Shown here in pieces: positions 27,092 through 34,859 of a DNA stretch of 64,000 nucleotides. Position 1 is the first letter of the stretch. Each line of letters opens with the position of its first letter. The DNA lies in contig NZ_JBPCCU010000001.1 of NCBI RefSeq assembly GCF_050971785.1, forward strand, positions 1,240,001-1,304,000. The letters are read 5' to 3'. The position numbers and the translations under genes were made by a program. The notes under the pieces are model-generated. The model did not search any database. It was not told the DNA's origin and saw only the letters and a program-made list of their open reading frames with translations. This DNA comes from Actinomadura_E scrupuli (GTDB lineage Bacteria > Actinomycetota > Actinomycetes > Streptosporangiales > Streptosporangiaceae).

Positions 27092-27974
27092 ACAGCGGGA
27101 ACTGCGTGACGCGGCAGCCCGGCTGGCCGACGATCTCGGCCCCGGCTCCGTACACGAGCTGGCCGACGACGACCGGGTCGCACGGCTGGAGAAGGCGGTC
27201 GCCGCGACCGGCTGGCGGACCCTGCGCTCCGACGGGGCGTCCGGGGTGGAGGTCGCCATCGTCGTCGAGGAGTTCGGCCGGGGCCTGGTCGACGTTCCCT
27301 TCCTCGGCCCCGTGCTCGCCGACGGCCTGCGCGGGGACGACGCCGACGGTGCCCGGCCCTGGACGATCGCGGTGGACGCCGAGGCGACGGACGCCCGGGG
27401 CGTCAAGAACGTCCTGACGCTCAGCGGGAACCGGATCCTGGCCGGCCGGGTCGGGGCTCTGGTCCCCGGAGCCGACCTGACCAGGAGGAACGCCGGCGTA
27501 CTCGGCCCGCTCGAACCGGTCGGCGAGCTGTCTGCGGAATCGGCGGGGCGGTGGCGGGCGCTGGCGCTGGTCGTGACGTGCGCGGATCTGGTGGGGGCGG
27601 CCCGTGGCGCGCACGCGATGGCCCGCGACTACGCCAACGTCCGCGAGCAGTACGGGAAGACGATCGGGTCGTACCAGGCCGTGGCCCATCCGCTGGCCGA
27701 AGGTCTCGCCCTGATCGAGGGCTCGGTGAGCGTCCTGCGGCACGCGGCCTGGGCCGTCGACGCCCTGACCCCGGCGGAGGCGATCCAGGCCGCCCGGATC
27801 GCGAAGCTCTACTGCGCGCGCGCCGCCCGGACCATCTGTGAGACGGCCGTGCAGGTGCACGGCGGTATCGGCAACACCTGGGAGTGCCTCGTCCACGTGT
27901 ACCTGCGGCGTGCGCTGGCCTCCACCGACCTGTTCCCCGTGCGGCTGGAGGAGATCGATCTTGGACTTTCGTGA
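27069..27974 (+). CDS. Acyl-CoA dehydrogenase, small subunit of a pair
   Basis: Acyl-CoA dehydrogenase-like protein of 301 residues. The C-terminal helical domain is recognisable (YANVREQYGKTIGSYQAVAHPLAEGL; CETAVQVHGGIGNTWE), while the N-terminal and beta domains are reduced. The catalytic EGT-type loop is absent. The next gene encodes the fuller partner. This small/large arrangement is that of the alpha2beta2 dehydrogenases known from steroid side-chain catabolism (ChsE1-ChsE2 type). ATG preceded by AAGGAG. Confidence 0.87.
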   Translation: MDARLTREQRELRDAAARLADDLGPGSVHELADDDRVARLEKAVAATGWRTLRSDGASGVEVAIVVEEFGRGLVDVPFLGPVLADGLRGDDADGARPWTIAVDAEATDARGVKNVLTLSGNRILAGRVGALVPGADLTRRNAGVLGPLEPVGELSAESAGRWRALALVVTCADLVGAARGAHAMARDYANVREQYGKTIGSYQAVAHPLAEGLALIEGSVSVLRHAAWAVDALTPAEAIQAARIAKLYCARAARTICETAVQVHGGIGNTWECLVHVYLRRALASTDLFPVRLEEIDLGLS

Positions 27975-29049
27975 CTCACCGGCGGAGGCGGCGTTCCGGG
28001 ACCGGCTGCGGACCTGGCTGGCCGAGCGGGCCGGAACGTTCCCGACCTCGGGAGAGGACTACTGGAGACGGCAGGGCGAATGGCACCGGGCGCTCTACAC
28101 GGCCGGATTCTTCGGCCTGTCGTGGCCCCGGAAGTACGGCGGGCGGGAGCTGCCGCCCGTCTACGACGTCATCCTCGACGAGGAACTCGCGAGCTCGGGC
28201 GCACCGCCCCGGCCCAGCCTCGGCTACCTGGTCCAGGGGCTGGGCAGACATGGCAGCGAGGAGCTCCGGCGCCGGTTCCTCCCCGGCATGATCGCCGGGG
28301 ACGAGCGCTGGTGCCAGGGGTTCAGCGAACCCGGAGCCGGCTCGGACCTCGCCTCCCTGACGACGACCGCCACCCGTGACGGCGACGCCTACGTCCTGAC
28401 CGGCCACAAGGTCTGGACGAGCTACTCCGACGTCGCCGACTGGTGCCTCGTGCTGGCCCGTACCGACCCGGACGTGCCCCGCCACCGGGGCCTGTCGGCG
28501 TTCGTCGTGTCGATGCGCGAACCGGGCATCGAGCAGCGTCCGCTCCGGATGATGAACGGGGTGACCAACGAGTTCGGCCAGGTCCTCTTCGACGGGGTGC
28601 GGGTGCCGGCGGATCAGATGGTCGGCGAACCGGGCGAGGGCTGGGCGCTGGCGATGACGGTCGTCGGCCACGAACGCGAACCCGCCGAGCTGGGCTACTC
28701 GGCCCGGTACGGCAAGCTCGTCCGCGATCTGGCGGCCAGGACGGGAGGGACCGCGTCCGACGAGCTCGCCTGGGCGGCGGTGCAGACCGAGATGCTCCGG
28801 CTGCACGTGCGGCGACGGCTGTCCGAACGGCTCGACGGGGTCGCGCACGGGCCCGAGGGCTCGCTGGACAAGCTGCTCATGACCTGGGTCGAGCAGTCGG
28901 TCGGGCACGCGGCGCTGGCCGTGGGCGGGACGCGCGACCCCGAACTGCTGAGCGCCTACCTCTACAGCCGCGCCCAGAGCGTCATGGGCGGTACGTCGCA
29001 GATCCAGAAGAACATCATCGCCTCGCGGATCCTCGGACTGGGAGCCTGA
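27961..29049 (+). CDS. Acyl-CoA dehydrogenase, large subunit of a pair
   Basis: Dehydrogenase of 362 residues. It has the FAD/substrate segment WCQGFSEPGAGSDLASL, GHKVWTSYSDVADWCLVLART and the C-terminal VMGGTSQIQKNIIASRILGL. The start is a TTG at 27961 with GGAGGAG upstream; it overlaps the small subunit gene by 14 bases, and the family N terminus DFRDSPAEAAFRDRLR begins right there. It introduces an alpha-beta double bond into an acyl-CoA as a heteromer with the preceding protein (inference). Confidence 0.9.
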   Translation: MDFRDSPAEAAFRDRLRTWLAERAGTFPTSGEDYWRRQGEWHRALYTAGFFGLSWPRKYGGRELPPVYDVILDEELASSGAPPRPSLGYLVQGLGRHGSEELRRRFLPGMIAGDERWCQGFSEPGAGSDLASLTTTATRDGDAYVLTGHKVWTSYSDVADWCLVLARTDPDVPRHRGLSAFVVSMREPGIEQRPLRMMNGVTNEFGQVLFDGVRVPADQMVGEPGEGWALAMTVVGHEREPAELGYSARYGKLVRDLAARTGGTASDELAWAAVQTEMLRLHVRRRLSERLDGVAHGPEGSLDKLLMTWVEQSVGHAALAVGGTRDPELLSAYLYSRAQSVMGGTSQIQKNIIASRILGLGA

Positions 29050-29050
29050 C

Positions 29051-29833
29051 ATGTACGACCTGCCGCAGGAGATCGACGTCTGTGAGGACGGTCCGCTGAG
29101 GATCATCACCTTGAACCGGCCCGAGGCGCTCAACGCCGTCAACGAGCCTCTGCACACCGGGCTGGCGCGGCTGTGGCCGCGGCTGAGCGAGGACCGGGAG
29201 GCGCGCGCCGCGGTGCTCACGGGAAACGGCAAGGCGTTCTCGGCGGGCGGTGACTTCGCCTACCTGGACGAGTTGCGGCGCGACGCCGGCCTGCGCGCCC
29301 GGACCATCGCGCACGGCCGCGACCTGGTCCTGGGCATGGCACGCTGCCGCGTCCCCGTGGTCGCGGCCGTCAACGGCCCGGCCGTCGGCCTGGGCTGCAG
29401 CCTGGTCGCGCTCAGCGACCTCGTCTACATGGCCGAGACCGCCTATCTCGCCGACCCTCACGTGCAGGTCGGCCTCGTCGCGGCCGATGGCGGCCCGCTC
29501 ACCTGGCCCCTGCACACCAGCCTGCTCATCGCCAAGGAGTACGCGCTCACCGGGGCGCGCATCCCGGCCGACCGCGCCGTCGCGTTCGGGCTGGCCAACC
29601 ATGTCGCCGCCGATCCGCTGGCCGAGGCCCTGGCGTGCGCGAAACGGATCGCCGGGCTGCCGCGGCAGGCGGTCGAGAGCACCAAACGGCTGCTCAACCT
29701 GCACCTCGAACGAGCCGTCCTCGCCACCCTCGACTTCGCCACGACCGCGGAGGACCAGTCGTTCCAGACCGACGACTTCCGCTCCATCGTCGGGAGGCTC
29801 ACCGCCGGGGCCGGACCCGGGACCGGGGAATGA
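29051..29833 (+). CDS. Enoyl-CoA hydratase/isomerase family protein
   Basis: Crotonase of 260 residues. It has IITLNRPEALNAVN, the oxyanion loops FSAGGDFAYLDEL and NGPAVGLGCSLVALSDL, and HVQVGLVAADGGPLTWP. The usual second catalytic Glu is replaced in the latter stretch by Asp-Gly-Gly-type residues, as in many isomerase-like members. It follows the dehydrogenase pair by one base and would hydrate their product. The operator of the next operon begins 20 bases after its stop. Confidence 0.88.
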   Translation: MYDLPQEIDVCEDGPLRIITLNRPEALNAVNEPLHTGLARLWPRLSEDREARAAVLTGNGKAFSAGGDFAYLDELRRDAGLRARTIAHGRDLVLGMARCRVPVVAAVNGPAVGLGCSLVALSDLVYMAETAYLADPHVQVGLVAADGGPLTWPLHTSLLIAKEYALTGARIPADRAVAFGLANHVAADPLAEALACAKRIAGLPRQAVESTKRLLNLHLERAVLATLDFATTAEDQSFQTDDFRSIVGRLTAGAGPGTGE

Positions 29834-29852
29834 GACTCTGACTTTCGCTAGC

Positions 29853-29867
29853 GAGAATTGTATTCTC
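29853..29867. promoter_or_regulatory. Regulon operator before the ACAD11-like operon
   Basis: GAGAATTGTATTCTC, exact, with symmetry extended to 19 bp (GCGAGAAT...ATTCTCGC, 29851-29869). It precedes the AAGGAGG ribosome site and GTG at 29900. Confidence 0.9.
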
Positions 29868-29899
29868 GCGCAGTTCGTCCCCAGGCAAGGAGGCCTTTC

Positions 29900-31201
29900 G
29901 TGGCGTGGGATTTCCAGACCGACCCCGAGTTCGCGGAGCGGCTGGCGTGGATCCGCCGGTTCACCACCGAGAACGTCCACCCGCTCGACCTGGTGTATCC
30001 GGGGCGGGCCTACCACCCGCTGGACGAGGAGCTCGCCCCGCTGGTCCAGCCGCTGAAGCAGCGGGTGAAGGACGCCGGCCTCTGGGCCGCGCACCTCGGC
30101 CCCGAGCTGGGCGGGCAGGGGTTCGGCCAGGTCAAGCTGGCCCTCATCAACGAGATACTCGGGTCTTCGAGCTGGGCGCCGATCATCTTCGGCACCGCGG
30201 CACCCGACACCGGCAACGCCGAGATCATCGCTCACTACGGCACCCCTGAGCAGCGGGAGCGCTACCTGACCCCGCTGCTGGAGGGCGAGTGCTTCTCCTG
30301 CTTCTCCATGACCGAACCGCACGCCGGTTCCGATCCGGCACTGTTCACCACGCGGGCCGTGCGCGACGGCGACGGCTGGGTGATCACCGGCCGGAAGTTC
30401 TTCTCCTCCAACGCCAGGACGTCGCGCTTCGTCATCGTCATGGCCGTCACCGACCCCGAGGTGAACGCCTACCAGGGCATGTCGATGTTCCTGGTCCCCT
30501 CCGACACCCCGGGAATCCGGATCGAACGACACCTCGGCATCATGGGCGAGAGCGAGGAGGAGGGCATGCACGCCCTCATCCGCTACGACGACGTCCGGGT
30601 CCCGGGCGACGCGTTGCTCGGCGGCGAGGGCCAGGCCTTCGCCATCGCCCAGACCCGGCTGGGCGGAGGCAGGGTCCACCACGCCATGCGGGTGGTCGGC
30701 CAGTGCCAGTGGGCGCTCGACATGATGTGCGAACGCGCCCTGTCCCGCGAGACCCGCCAGGGCGTCCTCGGCGACAAGCAACTCGTCCAGGCCGCGATCG
30801 CCGAGTCCTACGCCCAGCTCGAGCAGTTCCGGCTGCTGGTCCTGCGGACCGCCTGGAAGATCGACGAATACCGCGACTACCGGCGCGTCCGCAAGGACAT
30901 CGCCGCCATCAAACTGCTCACCCCCCAGGTCCTGCACGACATCGTCCACCGCTCCATGCACCTGCACGGCGCGCTGGGCGTCTCGAACGAAATGCCCTTC
31001 GGTGATCTGTGGCGGGCCGCCGCCGTCATGGCCGTCGTCGACGGGCCGACCGAGGTCCACCAGGTGACGGTCGCCCGCGAGGTCCTCAAGGAACACAGCG
31101 CCGCCCCCGGCCTCTGGCCGACCGAGCACCTGCCGGCCCGCCGCGCGTGGGCCCGCGAACGCATCGCCGCGCTACTGGAACACGAGGTGACCAGCTCATG
31201 A
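29900..31201 (+). CDS. Acyl-CoA dehydrogenase, ACAD10/11-like
   Basis: Dehydrogenase of 433 residues. It has CFSMTEPHAGSDPALFTTRA, ITGRKFFSSNARTSRFVIVM, the helical core, and DGPTEVHQVTVAREVL at the C terminus, the motif of the ACAD10/ACAD11 branch in place of EGT. GTG start at 29900 with AAGGAGG. It overlaps the following APH-family kinase gene (ATGA). In human ACAD10/11 the same two domains are fused, and in Pseudomonas levulinate catabolism the pair (LvaA, LvaC) removes a 4-hydroxyl via 4-phosphoacyl-CoA. The same role is likely here. Confidence 0.92.
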   Translation: MAWDFQTDPEFAERLAWIRRFTTENVHPLDLVYPGRAYHPLDEELAPLVQPLKQRVKDAGLWAAHLGPELGGQGFGQVKLALINEILGSSSWAPIIFGTAAPDTGNAEIIAHYGTPEQRERYLTPLLEGECFSCFSMTEPHAGSDPALFTTRAVRDGDGWVITGRKFFSSNARTSRFVIVMAVTDPEVNAYQGMSMFLVPSDTPGIRIERHLGIMGESEEEGMHALIRYDDVRVPGDALLGGEGQAFAIAQTRLGGGRVHHAMRVVGQCQWALDMMCERALSRETRQGVLGDKQLVQAAIAESYAQLEQFRLLVLRTAWKIDEYRDYRRVRKDIAAIKLLTPQVLHDIVHRSMHLHGALGVSNEMPFGDLWRAAAVMAVVDGPTEVHQVTVAREVLKEHSAAPGLWPTEHLPARRAWARERIAALLEHEVTSS

Positions 31202-32247
31202 CCGATACCGCCCCGACCTCCACCGCCCTGATCGATCCGGTGCGGCTGGCCCGCTGGATGGATGCCGAGAAGCTGGCCGGGCAGGGTGAGGTTCCCGAGC
31301 TGCGGTACATCTCCGGAGGAACGTCCAACGAGATATTCGAGGTGCTGCGCGGCGGCGAGCGGATGGTCCTCCGCCGGCCCCCGCGTATCGTCCCCCCGGG
31401 CCGGGACAAGACGATGCTCCGCGAGTACCGCGTCCTCACCGCGCTCAACGGCACCGACGTCCCGCATCCCGAGGCGATCGCCGCCTGCGACGACCCCGAG
31501 GTGATGGGCGCGTCCTTCTATCTCATGAACTACGTCGACGGCTGGTCGCCGATGGGGATCGAGAAGTGGCCCGAGCCCTTCGGGACCGACCTGGAGGCCA
31601 GGGCCGGCCTCGCCTACCAGCTCGTGGACGGTATCGCCAAGCTCGGCTCGGTCGACTGGAAGGCGCGGGGGCTGGAGGGCTTCGGAAAGCCCGACGGCTT
31701 CCACGACCGGCAGGTCGACCGCTGGCTGAGCCATCTCGCCGCGTTCCGGTTCCGGGAGCTACCCGGCCTGGAGGAGGCCGCCGCCTGGCTGCGCGGCCAC
31801 CGCCCCCGGGCCTGGACGCCCGGCATCATCCACGGCGACTACCAGTTCGCCAACGTCATGTTCGAGCACGGTGGTCCCGCCCGCCTCGCCGCCATCGTCG
31901 ACTTCGAGATGGCCACGGTCGGCGATCCGCTGCTCGACCTCGCCTGGGTCGTCATGGGCTGGCCCAACGCCGACGAGGACCGCACGCGCGCGGGCTACGT
32001 CGACTACCACGGCATGCCCGACCGCGAGGATCTGCTCGAGTACTACGCGCGGGTCAGCGGCCGCCCGGTCGACGAGATCGACTACTACGTCGTGCTCGCC
32101 CGCTTCAAGATGGCCATCGTCCTGGAGGGCGGCTACGCCCGGTTCGTGCGCGGTGAGGCCGACAACCAGAAGATGGCCTACTACGGCGACGTGGTCCTCG
32201 ACATGGCGCGCCAAGCCGCCGGCCTGGCCGCCACCACCAAGCTGTGA
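31198..32247 (+). CDS. APH-family phosphotransferase (acyl-CoA kinase-like)
   Basis: Aminoglycoside-phosphotransferase-fold kinase of 349 residues. It has a Gly-rich YISGGTSNEIFEVLRGGERMVLRR with the ATP-site Lys/Arg region, the Brenner motif HGDYQFANVMF and the metal-binding DFEMATVGDPLLDLAW. It is not an antibiotic resistance gene by context: it overlaps the ACAD11-like gene upstream and the oxidoreductase gene downstream (GTGA). Its expected substrate is a 4-hydroxyacyl-CoA, by comparison with LvaA and the kinase domain of ACAD10/11. Confidence 0.88.
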   Translation: MTDTAPTSTALIDPVRLARWMDAEKLAGQGEVPELRYISGGTSNEIFEVLRGGERMVLRRPPRIVPPGRDKTMLREYRVLTALNGTDVPHPEAIAACDDPEVMGASFYLMNYVDGWSPMGIEKWPEPFGTDLEARAGLAYQLVDGIAKLGSVDWKARGLEGFGKPDGFHDRQVDRWLSHLAAFRFRELPGLEEAAAWLRGHRPRAWTPGIIHGDYQFANVMFEHGGPARLAAIVDFEMATVGDPLLDLAWVVMGWPNADEDRTRAGYVDYHGMPDREDLLEYYARVSGRPVDEIDYYVVLARFKMAIVLEGGYARFVRGEADNQKMAYYGDVVLDMARQAAGLAATTKL

Positions 32248-33221
32248 GGGCCCTGCGCTGCACGGTGCACGGCTCCCTGGACGACCTGACGGTGCAGGAC
32301 GTGCCCGAGCCGGACGCCGGCCCCGGACAGGTCGTCGTGGAGGTGCGCGCCGCCGCGGTGAACTTCGCCGACATCCTCGTCGTCCAGGGGGCCTACCAGG
32401 TCGCCGCGCCGGTGCCCTTCACCCCCGGCAGCGAGTTCGCCGGCCGGATCGTCGAGGCAGGGCCCGGCGTCGCGGGGTTCGCGCCCGGCGACGCGGTGTC
32501 GGGTTCGGTGTTCGTCGGGGCCTTCGCCGAACGGGTCGTCGTGCCCGCGACCAGCCTGACCGCGCTGCCGCCCGACGCCGATCTCCTGGCCGCCGCCGCG
32601 TCCGGCGTCTCCCACGCCACCGCCCACCACGCACTCACCCTCGTCGCGGGGCTCCGGGCGGGGGAGACGCTGGCGGTCCTCGGCGCGGCCGGCGGGGTGG
32701 GCCTGGCGGCCGTGGAACTGGGACATCTGCTCGGCGCGCGCGTGATCGCCGTCGCCTCCTCCGCGGCCAAACGCGACCTGTGCCTGACCAGGGGAGCCGA
32801 CGTGGTGCTGCCCTATGACGGACTCAAGCGGCGCCTCGCCGAGGCCGGTGGGGCGGACGTCGTTCTCGACCCCGTCGGCGGTGACCACGCCGAACCGGCA
32901 CTGCGCGCGCTGCGCTGGGGCGGCCGCTATGTGACCGTCGGCTTCGCCGCGGGACACATCCCGAGCATTCCGCTCAACCTGGTGATGCTCAAGGGCGTCA
33001 CCGTGCACGGCTTCGACCTGGGCGGCTGGGCCCGGCACGATCGCGACGCCCTCCTGCGAGGCCGGGCCGAGCTGGCCGGTCTCTTCCTGACGGGAGCGCT
33101 GAAGCCGCATGTCCACGCCGTCCATCCGCTGGAGGAGGCGGCGGTCGCGCTGGCGGCCGTGGCCGAGCGGACCTCCGTCGGCAAGGTCCTCATCGTCCCC
33201 CGGGGCTCGGACGGTCCTTAG
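32244..33221 (+). CDS. Zinc-independent quinone oxidoreductase (MDR family)
   Basis: Medium-chain NADPH:quinone-reductase-type enzyme of 325 residues. It has AVNFADILVVQGAYQ, the Rossmann motif VLGAAGGVGLAAVELG and the C-terminal SVGKVLIVPRG. The zinc ligands of alcohol dehydrogenases are absent. It could reduce an enoyl or quinone intermediate. GTG start overlaps the kinase stop (GTGA). It ends at the nested hairpin shared with the convergent SDR gene. Confidence 0.88.
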   Translation: MRALRCTVHGSLDDLTVQDVPEPDAGPGQVVVEVRAAAVNFADILVVQGAYQVAAPVPFTPGSEFAGRIVEAGPGVAGFAPGDAVSGSVFVGAFAERVVVPATSLTALPPDADLLAAAASGVSHATAHHALTLVAGLRAGETLAVLGAAGGVGLAAVELGHLLGARVIAVASSAAKRDLCLTRGADVVLPYDGLKRRLAEAGGADVVLDPVGGDHAEPALRALRWGGRYVTVGFAAGHIPSIPLNLVMLKGVTVHGFDLGGWARHDRDALLRGRAELAGLFLTGALKPHVHAVHPLEEAAVALAAVAERTSVGKVLIVPRGSDGP

Positions 33222-33292
33222 CCGTACCGGTTGATGCGGCCGAGGTCCCGGGAGCACCGGCCCCCGGGACCGCGGCCTTCGGTGCGGTACGG
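33222..33292. terminator. Nested bidirectional hairpin
   Basis: Outer repeat CCGTACCG (33222-33229) with CGGTACGG (33285-33292). The inner stem GGTCCCGGG (33244-33252) pairs with CCCGGGACC (33263-33271) and extends to 15 bp with one mismatch. It fills the 79-base space between the convergent oxidoreductase (+) and SDR (-) genes. Confidence 0.75.
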
Positions 33293-33300
33293 TCCCCGCC

Positions 33301-34041
33301 TCAGCAGAGCGACTCGGAGCGCTGGACGGTGCCGGTGATGCCGGCCGCGTCCTGCCCGGCCAGCAGCACGGCGGCCCTCGCCATCGCCTCCGGAGGCTCG
33401 ACCATCTCCGGGGGGATCTCCTGGCCGCCGCCCGCGAGCCAGCCCTCGGTGCGGACGACCCGGGACGGGGCGAGGCAGTTCACCGCGATGTTGTCCGGCC
33501 TCAGCTCGGTCGCCAGGCCGAGGTAGAGGCGTTCGACGCCCGCCTTGGAGACCCAGTAGGCGTTGGCGCCCCGGTCGGTCATCGCGACGCCTCCGGTCGT
33601 CACGGCCACGAGCGAGCCACCACCACGCGCCCTGACATGGGGGAGAACGGCCCTGGTCACAAGGAACACCCCGGTCAGATTGACGTCCAGGCAGAGCTGC
33701 CACCGCTTGAGCGGGGTGGTCTCGATCGGGCCGAGCCAGAGGACCCCGGCATTGGCGATCAGGATGTCGATTCCGCCGAACTCGGCGACCGTCGCGGCCA
33801 CCGCCGCCTCGACCGACTGCTCGGCGGTGACGTCGCAGGGCACGGCCAGCGCGTTGCCACCCGACGCGAGGATCCGGTCGGCGACCGCATGGATGGTCCC
33901 CGGCAGCCGTCCCTCACGCTCCGAGCGCGCGGCGACCGCGACCGCCGCCCCCGCCTCCGCCAGCGCCATCGCGACCGTCCGGCCGATGCCCCGGCTGGCA
34001 CCGGCCACGAACGCGACCTTCCCCTCGAGCGAGCGGCTCAT
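33301..34041 (-). CDS. SDR family oxidoreductase
   Basis: Short-chain dehydrogenase of 246 residues. It has FVAGASRGIGRTVAMALAEAG, CDVTAEQSV, LIANAG, a Thr/Ser-rich catalytic strand (VAVTTGGVAM) and YWVSK (Tyr-x3-Lys). The classical catalytic Ser is replaced by the TTGG stretch, and the C terminus ends in TGTVQRSESLC rather than the usual dGG tail. It could oxidise a hydroxy intermediate, like LvaD in levulinate operons (inference). Its ATG overlaps the stop of the preceding SDR (ATGA). Confidence 0.85.
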   Translation of the reverse strand: MSRSLEGKVAFVAGASRGIGRTVAMALAEAGAAVAVAARSEREGRLPGTIHAVADRILASGGNALAVPCDVTAEQSVEAAVAATVAEFGGIDILIANAGVLWLGPIETTPLKRWQLCLDVNLTGVFLVTRAVLPHVRARGGGSLVAVTTGGVAMTDRGANAYWVSKAGVERLYLGLATELRPDNIAVNCLAPSRVVRTEGWLAGGGQEIPPEMVEPPEAMARAAVLLAGQDAAGITGTVQRSESLC

Positions 34042-34805
34042 TTGGGTGGGAATCGGAGGGCGGCGTCGAGGCGGATGGTTTCGCCGTTGAGGTAGTCGTT
34101 TTCGCAGATGTGGTGGGCGAGGGCGGCGTATTCGGGTGAGTGTCCCATGCGTTTGGGGTGGGGGATTTTGGGGGCCCAGAAGGCTTGGAGTTGGTCGCCT
34201 GCGGTGCCGTAGGCGGGGGTGAGGAAGGTGCCGGGGGCGATGGTGACGACGCGGATGCCGAGGGGGGATAGGTCGCGGGCGGCGACGAGGGTCATGGCGA
34301 GGACGCCGCCTTTGGCGGCGGCGTAGGGGAGTTGGCCGATTTGGCCTTCGTAGGCGGCGATGGAGGCGGTGTTGATGATGACGCCTCTGTTGCCGTCGTC
34401 GTCGGTGGGTTGTTGTCGGCCGATGGCGGCGGCGGTCAGGCGCATGATGTTGAAGACGGCGGTGAGGTAGTACTCGATGGTCTGGCGGAATCCGGCGAGG
34501 TCGAGGGGTTGGCCGTCTTTGCCGACGAGTCGCCCTCCGGTGGCGGGTCCGCCGTGGGTGTCGATCGAGATCCGCAGCGGGCCTGCGGCCTCTGCTTCGG
34601 CGATGGCTGTTTGGACGGAGTCTTCGTCGGTGGCGTCGGTGCGTACGTAGCGGACGCCCAGCTCCTCCTCCAGGGCCTTGCCCTTGTCATCGGCGAGGTC
34701 GGCGACCACGACCTTGGCCCCGGCCGCGTGGAGACGGCGCACGGTGGCCTCTCCCAGCCCACCGGCCCCACCGACCACGATGGCTGAGCTCCCACTGATC
34801 TGCAT
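34038..34805 (-). CDS. 3-hydroxyacyl-CoA dehydrogenase, HSD10-like SDR
   Basis: SDR of 255 residues. It has AIVVGGAGGLGEATVRRLHAAG, GVIINTASIAAYEGQIGQLPYAAAKGGVLAMT (catalytic Ser, Tyr, Lys) and the C-terminal NDYLNGETIRLDAALRF, the hallmark of type-2 3-hydroxyacyl-CoA dehydrogenases. The ATG at 34805 has GAGAGGAT before it; the open frame above (to 35132) crosses the divergent promoter. The 3' half uses A-ending codons (GAA, CAA, AAA) more than its neighbours. Divergent from the ligase-thiolase-meaB operon. Confidence 0.92.
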   Translation of the reverse strand: MQISGSSAIVVGGAGGLGEATVRRLHAAGAKVVVADLADDKGKALEEELGVRYVRTDATDEDSVQTAIAEAEAAGPLRISIDTHGGPATGGRLVGKDGQPLDLAGFRQTIEYYLTAVFNIMRLTAAAIGRQQPTDDDGNRGVIINTASIAAYEGQIGQLPYAAAKGGVLAMTLVAARDLSPLGIRVVTIAPGTFLTPAYGTAGDQLQAFWAPKIPHPKRMGHSPEYAALAHHICENDYLNGETIRLDAALRFPPK

Positions 34806-34844
34806 CAATGTTATCCTCTCTTGCAAGTATGGCTTCTGGTTTGG

Positions 34845-34859
34845 GAGAATATCATTCTC
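34845..34859. promoter_or_regulatory. Regulon operator in a divergent promoter
   Basis: GAGAATATCATTCTC, exact. Its last base is directly followed by the ATG (34860) of the ligase, and it lies 40 bases from the divergent SDR start, so it may control both directions. Confidence 0.88.

Noticed and set aside
31198..32247. Aminoglycoside resistance kinase
   Set aside because: Fold is shared, but overlap with an ACAD11-like gene and the operon context favour an acyl-CoA kinase role.
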